Below the pieces are notes generated by a model that saw only the letters and a list, made by a program, of their open reading frames with translations, ran no database searches and had not been told where the DNA came from. Below are positions 8,611 to 17,603 of a stretch of 64,000 nucleotides of DNA, in pieces. The first letter of the stretch is position 1. Each line of letters opens with the position of its first letter. Source of the stretch: Roseicella aerolata (GTDB taxonomy: Bacteria > Pseudomonadota > Alphaproteobacteria > Acetobacterales > Acetobacteraceae). A program made the translations under genes and the position numbers. The stretch is taken from positions 121,668 through 185,667 of the forward strand of contig NZ_JAJAQI010000005.1 in NCBI RefSeq assembly GCF_020523605.1, given 5' to 3'.

Positions 8611-9699
8611 ATGCGTCCCCTTTCGCTGCTCCCCGCCCTCGGCGCCATTATCCTCCTCTCCGGCTGCCGGGCCGAGAGCACCCCGCAGCCGCAGGGCGCA
8701 GCACCGAAGCCGGTCCAGGTGGCCGAGGTACGGCTGGCCCCCGCCACCGAGGCGCATGCCTTCACGGGCGTGGTCCGGGCGCGGCGGGAGGCCGATATCG
8801 CCTTCCGCACCGGCGGGCGGATCACGGCGCGGCTGGTGGAGGTCGGGCAATACGTCACGACCGGGCAGCCCCTGGCGGGGATCGACGAGACGGACCTGAC
8901 GCTGGCGCTCCGGGCCGCCGAGGCCGATCTCTCCGCCGCCGAGGCGCAATCCCGCCAGGCTGCGGCGGAAGCCAGGCGCTCCAGGGCGCTGCGCGCCGCC
9001 GGCCATGTCTCCATCGCCTATGACGACCAGCGTGTGGCCGCCGCCAGCAGCGCCGCCGAGCGGGTGGCCGCCGCCCGGGCCAATCTGGACCTCGCGCGGC
9101 GCCGGCTGGACTACACCCGGCTCCGCGCTCCGGGCGATGGCGTGGTGACGGGGCTGCTTGCGGAGGCCGGCCAAGTGGTGGCCGAGGGCCAGCCGGTGCT
9201 CCGCATCGCCAACCCCGAGGAGCGGGAGCTGGTGGTGCAGGTGCCGGAATCCGCCGTCTCCGGCCTGGCCGCGGCGGCGGCCGAGGCGCGCTTCTGGGCC
9301 CGCCCGGGCGAGGCGCTGCCGGCCCGGCTGCGCGAGCTGGCACCGCAGGCCGAGGCGACGCTCCGTACCTACACGGCCCGCTTCTCCCTGCCCGCCGCGC
9401 CGGACTGGGTGGCGCTCGGCATGACCGGGACGGTGCGCACCGAGGCACCGGCCGCGACCGTCGCCACCCTCCCCCTCTCCGCCCTGCATGACCGTGGCCA
9501 GGGCCCGATGGTCTGGAAGGTGGAGCACGACCGCCTGACCGCCGTGCCGGTCGAGGTCGTCTCGCTCGGCGAGGTCACCGCCGTGCTGCGCGGCGCGCTG
9601 ACGGAGGGCGACCGGGTGGTGGCGATCGGGCCGCAGATGCTGGACCCCGCCAGCCGCGTCCGCGTCGCCGGCCTACGCGCCGCCGCGACGCTGCGGTGA
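8611..9699 (+). CDS. RND efflux periplasmic adaptor (HlyD/AcrA family), lipoprotein
   Basis: This 362-residue membrane-fusion protein links an RND pump to an outer-membrane channel. The signal peptide ends in a lipobox (ILLSGC, Cys near residue 19), so it is probably lipid-anchored in the periplasm. Visible domains are the lipoyl/barrel-sandwich half-motifs (RTGGRITARLVEVGQYVTTGQ and LRAPGDGVVTGLLAEAGQVV) around a helical Ala-rich hairpin (about residues 105-165), then the beta-barrel region. GGAG precedes the ATG. The stop is 11 bp before the pump start. No outer-membrane factor gene is visible in the window. Confidence 0.92.
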   Translation: MRPLSLLPALGAIILLSGCRAESTPQPQGAAPKPVQVAEVRLAPATEAHAFTGVVRARREADIAFRTGGRITARLVEVGQYVTTGQPLAGIDETDLTLALRAAEADLSAAEAQSRQAAAEARRSRALRAAGHVSIAYDDQRVAAASSAAERVAAARANLDLARRRLDYTRLRAPGDGVVTGLLAEAGQVVAEGQPVLRIANPEERELVVQVPESAVSGLAAAAAEARFWARPGEALPARLRELAPQAEATLRTYTARFSLPAAPDWVALGMTGTVRTEAPAATVATLPLSALHDRGQGPMVWKVEHDRLTAVPVEVVSLGEVTAVLRGALTEGDRVVAIGPQMLDPASRVRVAGLRAAATLR

Positions 9700-9710
9700 G
9701 GGAGGCGGCG

Positions 9711-12700
9711 ATGCGGTTCAACCTCTCCGACTGGGGTGTCCGCAACGGCGCCCTGACGCTCTTCCTCATCCTCCTGCTGGCCGTGGCCGGCACCGTCTCC
9801 TACCTGCGGCTCGGCCGGGCGGAGGATCCGGGCTTCACCCTCAAGCTCATGGTGGTCTCCGCCCAGTGGCCCGGCGCGACCGCGGAGGAGATGCAGGCCC
9901 AGGTCGCCGACCGGATCGAGAGCAGGCTGCAGGACCTGCCCTGGCTGGACCATGTCCAGACCTTCACCCGCCCCGGCTCGGCAGTGACCACGGTGGTGCT
10001 GCGCGACGCCACGCCACCGAAGGAGGTCCAGGGTCTCTGGTACCAGGTCCGCAAGAAGGTCGGGGACATCCGCCATACCCTCCCCGCCGGGGTCCAGGGG
10101 CCCTTCTTCGATGACGAGTACTCCGATGTCTATGCCGTCGTCGTCGCGCTGACCGGTGCCGACAATGCCGAGCTGGTCAGGCAGGCGGAGCGGATCCGGC
10201 TGCGCCTGCTGGGCCTGCCTGGCGCCGGCAAGGTGACGATTTTCGGGGAGGAGGCGCAGCGCGTTTTCGTCGATGTCTCGCATGCCCGGCTGGCGACGCT
10301 TGCCGTGCAGCCGGGCGCCATCCTGGATGCGCTGGCACGGCACAACGCCATCGCGCCGGCCGGCGTGGCGGAGACCGGGTCCTCGCGCATCCATCTCCGG
10401 ACGGAGGCCGGATTCGACGGGCTTGCAACCATCCGCGCCATCCCGGTCGAGAGTGGCGGCCGCACGCTGCGGCTCGGCGACATCGCCACCGTCAGCCGCG
10501 GCCTCGCCGACCCGCCGAGCAGCGCGATCCGGCATGAGGGCCGGCCCGCCGTGCTGGTCGGCATCGCCAAGCGCGCCGGCGTGGATGTGCTCGCCCTCGG
10601 CCGCGACCTGGAGGCGGAGCTGGCAAGGCTGCGCGCCGGGCTGCCGGTCGGGCTGGAGCTGGCAAAGATCGCCGACCAGCCCGCCGTGGTGCAGGAGAGC
10701 GTCAGCGAGTTCCTGGTGAAATTCGCCGCCGCCCTGGCGGTGGTGATGCTGGTCTCCTTTCTCTCCCTCGGTTTTCGCGCCGGCGTCGTGGTCGCGCTGT
10801 CCGTCCCGCTGACGCTGTCCGTGGTCTTCATCATCATGCTGGCCTGGGGCATGGAGCTGGAGCGGATCAGCCTCGGCGCTCTGATCCTCTCCCTCGGCCT
10901 GCTCGTGGATGACGCGATCATCGCGATCGAGGCCATGGCGGTGAAGCTCGATGACGGCTGGGACCGGGTCAAGGCCGCGACCTTCGCCTGGTCCTCCACC
11001 GCCTTCCCCATGCTGTTCGGCACGCTGGTGACGGTGGCGGGGTTCCTGCCGGTGGGCTTCGCCGCCTCCTCGGCCGGCGAGTATGCCGGCGGCATCTTCT
11101 GGGTGGTGGGCGCGGCGCTGATCGCCTCCTGGCTCGTCGCCGTGCTCTTCATCCCCTATCTGGGCGTCAGGCTGCTCCCGGTGCCGAAGCGCGTGGTGGC
11201 ACACCATGGCGGCTATGACGGCGCGGCCTATCGCGCCCTGCGCCGTATGGTCGGCTGGTGCGTGGACCACCGCGCCATCATCCTGCTGGCGACCGTGGCC
11301 GTGCTGGCGGCCGGCTTCGCCGGCATGGGCGCGACCCGCAAGCAGTTCTTCCCGACCTCCGCCAGGCTGGAGGTGCTGGTGGACATCACCCTCCGCCAGG
11401 GTGCCGGCCTGCCCGCGACGCGTGCCGCGGCGGAGAAGATCGAGGCCGCGCTGCGGGGCGATCCCGATGTCCGCACCTACACCACCTATCTCGGTGCCGG
11501 GGCGCCGCGCTTCTTTCTGGCGCTGAACCCGGACCTGCCCAACGAGTCCTTCGCCAAGATCGTCATCCAATCCGCCGATCTGGCGGCGCGGGAGCGGCTG
11601 CTCGGCAGGCTCCGCGCCATGGCGGAGGACGGCTCGGTCCCGGAGGCGCGCCTGCGCGTCAGCCGGCTGGAACTCGGCCCGCCGGTCGGCTTCCCCGTGC
11701 AATTCCGCGTCCACGGGCCGGATGCTGATGGGCTGCGCCGCGTGGCGGAAGAGGTCGCCGCCGCGCTGCGGGCCACCCCCGGCACACGGGACGTGCAGTT
11801 CGCCTGGGGCGAGCGGGCCCCCGGATTGCGGATCGCGCTGGACCGGGAGCGGCTGGCACAGCTCGGCCTCTCCCCCGCCGCCGTGTCACAGTCCCTGCAG
11901 GCGCTGCTCTCCGGCGTGACCGCGACGCAATTGCGGGAGGGCAACCGGCTGGTGGATGTGGTGCTGCGCGCCCCCGCCGCCGAGCGGCTCGCTCTCTCCT
12001 CGCTCGGCGACCTCACCATAGCGACGCCCGCCGGCGCCGTGCCGCTCTCCCAGCTCGCGCGGCTGGAGCCGGTGATGGAGGAGCCCATCCTCTGGCGCCG
12101 CAACCGCGAGATGTTCCTCACCGTGCGGGCCGACATCACGGAAGGTCTGCAGGCCCCGGACGTGACCGCCGCCGCCCTGCCGCGCATCGAGGCGCTGCGG
12201 GCCGGGCTGCCGGCCGATATCCGTATCGTCACCGGCGGCGCGACTGAGGAGAGCGAAAAGGCCAATGCCGCGCTCTTCGGCCTCTTCCCCATCATGATCG
12301 GCGCCATGTTGCTGTTGCTGATGTGGCAGCTCCGCCATTTCGGCCGCACCGCCCTGGTGCTGGCGACGGCGCCGCTCGGCATCCCGGGCGCGGCCGCGGC
12401 GCTGCTGGTGACGGACCAGCCCTTCGGCTTCGTCGCGCTGCTCGGCGTGATCGCCCTGGCCGGCATGATCATGCGCAACGCTGTCATCCTGGTCGATCAG
12501 GTGCGTCAGGACCTGGAGGCCGGGGCCGAGCTGCGCCGCGCCATCATCGAGAGCACGGTGCGCCGGGCGCGGCCGGTGGTGCTGACCGCGCTGGCCGCCG
12601 TGCTGGCCTTCGTGCCGCTGACCCTCTCGGTCTTCTGGGGACCGATGGCCGTCGCCATGATCGGCGGGCTGACGCTCGGCACGCTGGCGACACTGGTGGT

Positions 12701-12782
12701 GGTGCCGGCGCTCCATGCGATGGCGCTGCGGCCGCCGAAGGCGGTCCCGCTGCCCAAGGCCGTCGCGATGCCGGCGGAGTGA
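9711..12782 (+). CDS. RND-family efflux pump, inner-membrane subunit
   Basis: This 1023-residue proton-driven exporter has the RND architecture: an N-terminal transmembrane helix (about 12-30), a porter domain, a transmembrane block around residues 325-525, then a duplicated second half. The proton-relay segment GLLVDDAIIAIEAM, with paired Asp near residue 400, is intact. The sequence resembles the AcrB/HAE1 branch more than metal pumps. The ATG at 9711 is preferred because GGGAGGCGGCG precedes it; a GTG at 9696 would overlap the adaptor stop. It forms a two-gene operon with the adaptor and is probably repressed by the upstream TetR protein. The substrate cannot be read from sequence. Confidence 0.94.
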   Translation: MRFNLSDWGVRNGALTLFLILLLAVAGTVSYLRLGRAEDPGFTLKLMVVSAQWPGATAEEMQAQVADRIESRLQDLPWLDHVQTFTRPGSAVTTVVLRDATPPKEVQGLWYQVRKKVGDIRHTLPAGVQGPFFDDEYSDVYAVVVALTGADNAELVRQAERIRLRLLGLPGAGKVTIFGEEAQRVFVDVSHARLATLAVQPGAILDALARHNAIAPAGVAETGSSRIHLRTEAGFDGLATIRAIPVESGGRTLRLGDIATVSRGLADPPSSAIRHEGRPAVLVGIAKRAGVDVLALGRDLEAELARLRAGLPVGLELAKIADQPAVVQESVSEFLVKFAAALAVVMLVSFLSLGFRAGVVVALSVPLTLSVVFIIMLAWGMELERISLGALILSLGLLVDDAIIAIEAMAVKLDDGWDRVKAATFAWSSTAFPMLFGTLVTVAGFLPVGFAASSAGEYAGGIFWVVGAALIASWLVAVLFIPYLGVRLLPVPKRVVAHHGGYDGAAYRALRRMVGWCVDHRAIILLATVAVLAAGFAGMGATRKQFFPTSARLEVLVDITLRQGAGLPATRAAAEKIEAALRGDPDVRTYTTYLGAGAPRFFLALNPDLPNESFAKIVIQSADLAARERLLGRLRAMAEDGSVPEARLRVSRLELGPPVGFPVQFRVHGPDADGLRRVAEEVAAALRATPGTRDVQFAWGERAPGLRIALDRERLAQLGLSPAAVSQSLQALLSGVTATQLREGNRLVDVVLRAPAAERLALSSLGDLTIATPAGAVPLSQLARLEPVMEEPILWRRNREMFLTVRADITEGLQAPDVTAAALPRIEALRAGLPADIRIVTGGATEESEKANAALFGLFPIMIGAMLLLLMWQLRHFGRTALVLATAPLGIPGAAAALLVTDQPFGFVALLGVIALAGMIMRNAVILVDQVRQDLEAGAELRRAIIESTVRRARPVVLTALAAVLAFVPLTLSVFWGPMAVAMIGGLTLGTLATLVVVPALHAMALRPPKAVPLPKAVAMPAE

Positions 12783-12859
12783 CGGTCCGGAGAGAAAGCC
12801 TTGTCCCCGAACCCCTTATCAACTTCTGCGGCGCCGGCATGCCGAACAGCGCCGCCTGA

Positions 12860-13951
12860 TCACCTGCCGATTCGCGCCGCGACCGCCTTCGCCACCGCCG
12901 CCGTTCCGTCCTTGCCGCCGATATCCGCCGTCCGCAGCCCCTCGCCGAAGGCCTTGTCCACCGCGCCTTCCAGCTCAGCGGCGGCATCGGCGAAGCCCTG
13001 GCCGGCGCCGCGCGCGGCAAGCCAGTCCAGCATCATCGCGGCCGAAAGCAGCATCGCGGACGGGTTGGCGATGCCCTGACCGGCGATGTCGGGCGCCGTG
13101 CCATGCGCCGGCTGGAACACGGCGTGCTCGTCGCCGATATCGGCACTCGGCGAAAAGCCCATGCCGCCAACCAGCCCGGCGCCGAGGTCGGAGAGGATGT
13201 CGCCGAACATGTTCTCGGTCGGGAGCACATCGAATTCCCAGGGGCGGCGCACCAGGTCGAGCGCCATGGCGTCCACATAATGGTGGCCGCTCTCCACCGC
13301 GGGAAATTCCCTGGCGACCCCGTCGAAGACGGTACGCATGAAGGCGAAGGCGCGGAAGACATTCGCCTTGTCCACCAGCGTCACCCGCCCCTTGCGGCCG
13401 CGCTGCACCGCGCGCCGCTCCGCCAGCCGGAAGGCGAAGCGGGAGAGCTTCTCCGTCGTCGCCCGGGTGATCCTGAGCGTCTCCTCGGCAAGGTCCTCCG
13501 TCACCATCCCCTTGCCGCGGGAATGGAATAGACCCTCCGTGCTCTCCCGGATCAGCACCAGATCGATCTCCCGTGCCCGCGGATGCGCCAGCGCTACCGG
13601 CACGCCGGGGATGGCCCGTACCGGCCGGACACCCGCATACAGGTTTAGTCGGAAGCGCAGGTCGAGCTGCGGCGCGATCTCCGTGCCATCCGCATAGCGG
13701 ATGCCGGGCCAGCCCATGGCGCCGAGCAGGATGGCATCCGCCTTCTCCGCCGCCCGGAAGCTGCTCTCGGGGAAAGCTTCGCCCGTCTCCTTGTAGTGGA
13801 AGGCGCCGGCCGGGAGCATCTCGGTCGCGATGCCGATGCCATGGCGCCTCGCCAGCGGCTCCAGCACCGCCAGCGCCGCCTCGGTGACCTCCGTCCCGAT
13901 GCCATCGCCGGGCAGCACCGCCACCCGTACCGAATTCGACTGCGCTATCAC
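12860..13951 (-). CDS. Isopropylmalate/isocitrate/tartrate dehydrogenase-family enzyme
   Basis: This NAD-dependent beta-decarboxylating hydroxyacid dehydrogenase has 363 residues. Family marks are VAVLPGDGIGTEV at the N-terminus, ELDL-type RLNLYAGVRPVR with the substrate arginines, DKANVFRAF with the catalytic Lys, and the C-terminal metal/cofactor segment NMFGDILSDLGAGLVGGMG followed by PAHGTAPDIAGQGIANP. The start is GTG at 13951 with GGGGGAAG just upstream. The absence of leuCD neighbours and the two Bug receptors divergent from it suggest catabolism of an imported hydroxy-diacid, such as tartrate or a malate derivative, rather than leucine synthesis (inference). Confidence 0.85.
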   Translation of the reverse strand: MIAQSNSVRVAVLPGDGIGTEVTEAALAVLEPLARRHGIGIATEMLPAGAFHYKETGEAFPESSFRAAEKADAILLGAMGWPGIRYADGTEIAPQLDLRFRLNLYAGVRPVRAIPGVPVALAHPRAREIDLVLIRESTEGLFHSRGKGMVTEDLAEETLRITRATTEKLSRFAFRLAERRAVQRGRKGRVTLVDKANVFRAFAFMRTVFDGVAREFPAVESGHHYVDAMALDLVRRPWEFDVLPTENMFGDILSDLGAGLVGGMGFSPSADIGDEHAVFQPAHGTAPDIAGQGIANPSAMLLSAAMMLDWLAARGAGQGFADAAAELEGAVDKAFGEGLRTADIGGKDGTAAVAKAVAARIGR

Positions 13952-14012
13952 CCGCTTCCCCCATGGACTTTTCGGCCCCTATCCTGCGGCAAAGAACTCG
14001 GGAGGGACAGGC

Positions 14013-14984
14013 ATGGCATGGACCAGGCGCGGCACGCTGATCGCCGGCGCGGCATTCGCAACCACGGCGTGGCACGCCCAGGGCACATGGCCGGACAGGC
14101 CGGTCCGCTTCATCGTCCCCTTCCCGCCAGGCCAGGCCGCCGACCTCTTCGCCCGCATCCTGGCCGAGGAACTCTCGAAGCGCTGGCCGCAGCGGGTGGT
14201 GGTCGAGAACCGCGCCGGCGGCGCCGGTGCCATCGGCATGGAGGCGATCGCCCGCGCGGCGCCGGATGGCGGCACCTTCGGCATCGGCACCTCCGGCACG
14301 CTGGGCGTGAACCCCTCCGTCCTCGCCCGCCTGCCCTATGACGCGGAGCGGGACTTCGCGCCGGTGACCAACATCTTTACCCTGCCGCTTGTCATCGTGG
14401 TGCATCCGGACTTCCCGGCGCGCACGGTGCAGGAACTGTTGGCGCTGGCGAAAGCCGGGCCCGGGATGCAGTTCGCGTCCGCCGGGCCGGCCACCGCGCA
14501 GCACATGTCGGCCGAGATGTTCGCCCACCGCGCCGGGCTGCGCATGGTGCATGTGCCGTATCGCGGCAGCGGCCCGGCCATGGCGGACCTGCTGGCCGGC
14601 AATGTCAGGCTGATGTTCGACAGCAGCGCCAGCGCCCTGCCGCATATCCAGTCCGGCCGCATCCGCGCGCTGGCCGTCACCACGCCGCAGCGCCTGCCGC
14701 AACTGCCGGATGTGCCGACCGTCGCCGAGACGGTGATCCCCGGCTATGCCGCCATGGGCTGGTCCGGCCTCGTCGCACCGGCCGGGACGCCGGAGCCGAT
14801 CATCCGCCGCGCCAATGCCGATGCCGTGACGGTGCTGCGCGATCCCTCCGTCGCCACGCGCATCCGCGAGATGGGCGCCTTCCCCGATCCCGGCACGCCG
14901 GAGGAATTCGCCGCCTTCATCCGCGCCGAGATTGCCAAGTGGCGGGAGGTCGCGCGCGCCGCGGATGTCCGGCTGGAGGGGTGA
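14013..14984 (+). CDS. Bug/TctC-family tricarboxylate receptor protein, tandem copy 1
   Basis: This is a periplasmic binding protein of 323 residues with signal peptide MAWTRRGTLIAGAAFATTAW. The Bug cleft motifs are VRFIVPFPPGQAADLFARI and VVVENRAGGAGAIGMEAIARAAPDG. GGGAGGG sits 6 bp upstream of the ATG. It is highly similar to the next gene: both share QAADLF, TSGTLGVNPSV, LPYDAERDF, QHMSAE(M/L)FAHR and YRGSGPAMADLLAGNV, so they look like a tandem duplication. The pair is divergent from the dehydrogenase-like enzyme, which suggests that they import its substrate or a related acid. Confidence 0.93.
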   Translation: MAWTRRGTLIAGAAFATTAWHAQGTWPDRPVRFIVPFPPGQAADLFARILAEELSKRWPQRVVVENRAGGAGAIGMEAIARAAPDGGTFGIGTSGTLGVNPSVLARLPYDAERDFAPVTNIFTLPLVIVVHPDFPARTVQELLALAKAGPGMQFASAGPATAQHMSAEMFAHRAGLRMVHVPYRGSGPAMADLLAGNVRLMFDSSASALPHIQSGRIRALAVTTPQRLPQLPDVPTVAETVIPGYAAMGWSGLVAPAGTPEPIIRRANADAVTVLRDPSVATRIREMGAFPDPGTPEEFAAFIRAEIAKWREVARAADVRLEG

Positions 14985-15030
14985 CGCGCGCCGGCCTATA
15001 GAGGTCGCAACGACCCGGAGGATACGACCC

Positions 15031-16008
15031 ATGACGCTGCGCCGCCACCTGCTTGCCCTGGCGGGCGCCACCCTCGCCGCGCCGCATGTCGCGCGTGCCC
15101 AGAATGCCTGGCCGGAAAAGCCGGTGCGCATCATCGTCCCCTTCCCGCCTGGCCAGGCCGCCGACCTCTTCACCCGGCTGTATGCCGATGAGCTCTCCCG
15201 CCGCTGGCCACAGCGCGTCATCGTCGAGAATCGTGGCGGTGGCGCCGGCGCCCCGGCGCTGGAGGCCGGCGCCCGCGCCGCGCCGGACGGATACACGCTG
15301 ACCGCCGGCACCTCCGGCACGCTCGGGGTGAATCCCTCCGTCCTGCCGCGCCTTCCCTATGATGCGGAGCGCGACTTCACTTTCATCGGCAATGTCGTGG
15401 TGCTGCCGCTGCTGATGGTGGCGCATCCGAGCTTCCCCCATCGCACGGCCCAGGAGGTGGTCGCAGCCGCCAGGGCGAAACCGGGCGGCATCGACCTGGC
15501 AACGGCCGGCCCCGCCAGCAGCCAGCACATGTCGGCGGAGCTCTTCGCCCACCGGACCGGGACGAAGTTCAACATGGTGCACTACCGCGGCAGCGGACCC
15601 GCCATGGCCGACCTGCTGGCAGGCAATGTCCTGGTGATGTTCGACAGCGTCGCTTCGTCCCTGCCGCAGATCCAGGCCGGCAAGGTGATCCCGATCGCGG
15701 TGACGACGCCGGAGCGCGCCCCGCAATTGCCGGACGTGCCGACCATCGCGGAAACGGTGGCGCCCGGCTATGGCGCCTATGGCTGGACCGGCCTCTGCGG
15801 TCCGGCCGGCCTTCCGGAGGCGATCGGCCGCAAGGTCAATACCGATCTCAACGCCGTCCTGCGCGAGCCGGCGATGCAGGCCCGCTTCATCGAATTGGGC
15901 GGCACCGCCGCGCCCGGCACGCCCGAGGACTTCGCCGGCTTCGTGCGGCGCGAGATCGCGCAGTGGCGGGAGGTGGCGCGGATCGCCAATGTGCGGCTGG
16001 AGGGCTGA
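15031..16008 (+). CDS. Bug/TctC-family tricarboxylate receptor protein, tandem copy 2
   Basis: This 325-residue periplasmic receptor is a close paralogue of the preceding gene, 46 bp downstream of it. Signal peptide MTLRRHLLALAGATLAAPHVARA is followed by VRIIVPFPPGQAADLFTRL and VIVENRGGGAGAPALEAGARAAPDG. CGGAGGA lies about 10 bp before the ATG. Differences from copy 1 cluster in the second cleft motif (NRGGGAGAPALEAG against NRAGGAGAIGMEAI), which suggests that ligand preference has diverged after duplication (inference). Confidence 0.93.
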   Translation: MTLRRHLLALAGATLAAPHVARAQNAWPEKPVRIIVPFPPGQAADLFTRLYADELSRRWPQRVIVENRGGGAGAPALEAGARAAPDGYTLTAGTSGTLGVNPSVLPRLPYDAERDFTFIGNVVVLPLLMVAHPSFPHRTAQEVVAAARAKPGGIDLATAGPASSQHMSAELFAHRTGTKFNMVHYRGSGPAMADLLAGNVLVMFDSVASSLPQIQAGKVIPIAVTTPERAPQLPDVPTIAETVAPGYGAYGWTGLCGPAGLPEAIGRKVNTDLNAVLREPAMQARFIELGGTAAPGTPEDFAGFVRREIAQWREVARIANVRLEG

Positions 16009-16143
16009 CACCAGAACCGGCCAAGCTGCCCACGCGGCCTGGCGGACCTGAACAGCGCGGCAACGGCCGATGATTCCGCAACCGCAGCGGAGAGCAGGGT
16101 TGAAGGGCCGGTCGCCAGCCCTCGTCCGGCGGATTGCAGAAGG

Positions 16144-16213
16144 CTACAGCGGATTGCCATCAAGACCGAAGGCTGATCCGCTGCAGCGTGTTGGTTGAAG
16201 AGGAGATTTGGCA
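16144..16213 (+). repeat. Dispersed intergenic repeat, partial copy 2
   Basis: The segment begins CTACAGCGGATTGC and continues through ATCCGCTGCAG to an AGAGGAGATTTGGCAC-like tail. It matches the first part of the minus-strand reading of 3340-3445 and the start of 63658-63764. The outer hairpin CAGCGGAT...ATCCGCTG is kept, while the second half of the element is missing. It lies in the 250-bp gap between the second Bug gene and the TRAP receptor. Confidence 0.55.
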
Positions 16214-16258
16214 CCCCAGGCTTTCACGCCTGGCCGCCATCTGCTCGAAGCTCTCGCC

Positions 16259-17350
16259 TTATCGCTGCGCTGCTGCTGCAGCAAAGGCGAAGTTCTCGTA
16301 GGAATTCTCCGCTACCCGGAACCACTGGAACTGCTCGTCCCGGAACGCCTTGTAGTTCGTCCACATCTTCCGGAAGCGCGGGTTCTGCGCCGATATCTCC
16401 TCGTACAACTCGTTCGTGGCACGCCAGGCGCCCTGCAGGATCTCGCGCGGCCAGGCCCGCAGTTGCGCGCCGTTCGCCAGGAGCCGGCGCAGCGCCTGCG
16501 GGTTCGCCTCGTCGTAGCGGGCCATCATCTCTTGCGTGGCCTCGCCGCAGGCGACCTCGAGGATGTGCCTGTAATGCTCCGGCAGGCTGTCCCAGGCACC
16601 CTGATTCACCATGAAGACCCCGCGTGAGCATCCGTCCCAGAAGCCCGGCGTGTAGTAGTACTTGGCAACCCGCACGAAGCCGAGCTTCTCGTCGTCATAG
16701 GGGCCGATCCACTCGGCCGCGTCGATCGTCCCGCGCTCGAGCGAGGGGTAGATATCCGTGGCCGCGATCTGGGTCGGCGTTGCGCCCAGTTTCGCAAACA
16801 GGTGCCCGGCGAGGCCCGGGATGCGGAACTTCAGCCCTTTCAGGTCCTCCAGGCTGCGGATCTCCCGGCGGAACCAGCCGCCCATCTGCGTGCCGGTATC
16901 GCCGAAGGGGATGCCGATGACGTTGTAGTCACGGTAGATCTCGGCCGCGAGTTCATTGCCCCCGCCATGGCGCATCCAGGCGCTCATCTGCCGCATGTTC
17001 AACCCGAAGGGAATGGCGGCGAAGGCGGCAAGGGTCGGGTCCTTGCCGACGTAGTAGAGGCTGGAGGTCTGGCCGCATTCGATGGTGCCGTTCTGCAGCG
17101 CGTCAAGCACCTGCAAAGCGGGCACGATCTCGCCGGCGGCGAAGCTGCGGATCTGGAATTTGTTGTCCGTCATCTGCGCGACACGGCGCGCCAGGTACTC
17201 GGCCCCGCCGAAGAGGATGTCCAGGTTCTTCGGAAAGCTGCTGGCCAGGCGCCACCGGACCTCAGGGTTCTGGGTCTGCGCCAGCGCGGGCGTGGCCAGC
17301 GCCGCCGGCGCAGCCGCGACGGCTCCCCGCAGCATGAGGCGACGTTTCAT
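16259..17350 (-). CDS. TRAP transporter DctP-type substrate-binding protein (TakP-like)
   Basis: This 363-residue periplasmic receptor for a TRAP transporter probably binds a carboxylate or 2-oxoacid. The signal peptide MKRRLMLRGAVAAAPAALATPALA has an RR pair and could be Tat-type. Family segments include VRWRLASSFPKNLDILFGGAEYL, the receptor motif DLKGLKFRIPGLAGHLFAKLG and DAAEWIGPYDDEKLGF, which resembles the TakP/DctP6 subfamily. The start at 17350 was chosen over an upstream in-frame start because the signal peptide begins there and GGGGGAT precedes it. DctQ/DctM membrane subunits are not adjacent, so it is an orphan receptor in this window. Confidence 0.92.
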   Translation of the reverse strand: MKRRLMLRGAVAAAPAALATPALAQTQNPEVRWRLASSFPKNLDILFGGAEYLARRVAQMTDNKFQIRSFAAGEIVPALQVLDALQNGTIECGQTSSLYYVGKDPTLAAFAAIPFGLNMRQMSAWMRHGGGNELAAEIYRDYNVIGIPFGDTGTQMGGWFRREIRSLEDLKGLKFRIPGLAGHLFAKLGATPTQIAATDIYPSLERGTIDAAEWIGPYDDEKLGFVRVAKYYYTPGFWDGCSRGVFMVNQGAWDSLPEHYRHILEVACGEATQEMMARYDEANPQALRRLLANGAQLRAWPREILQGAWRATNELYEEISAQNPRFRKMWTNYKAFRDEQFQWFRVAENSYENFAFAAAAAQR

Positions 17351-17603
17351 GACGTTGATCCCCCGAATTTCTGAGCCGCGGGGCTGGCCCGCAGCATGGG
17401 GGAGCATGCATGGTCACAACGGCCGCGCAAGGCGTTCCGTCGCGGCGCGACCCAGCCCCAAGCAGCAGAGGCCCGACTGCGGCCCACCGCCGGCAGCGCC
17501 ACGGAAGGATGATGCGCTCGCGCTTGGCCGGGCATCACCGCGTCAAATGCAGGTTGCCGGTTCCAGACGCCGGTCGGGAACCGCCGACCGGGTGCCAAGG
17601 CAA

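Noticed and set aside
9369..11714. A 781-codon minus-strand frame opposite the adaptor/RND genes
   Set aside because: Composition is His/Gly/Gln/Arg/Asp-rich without any recognisable motif; the RND pump on the other strand is unambiguous.
12975..15320. A 781-codon minus-strand frame across the dehydrogenase and Bug genes
   Set aside because: It crosses three well-supported genes in a non-coding frame and carries no motif.
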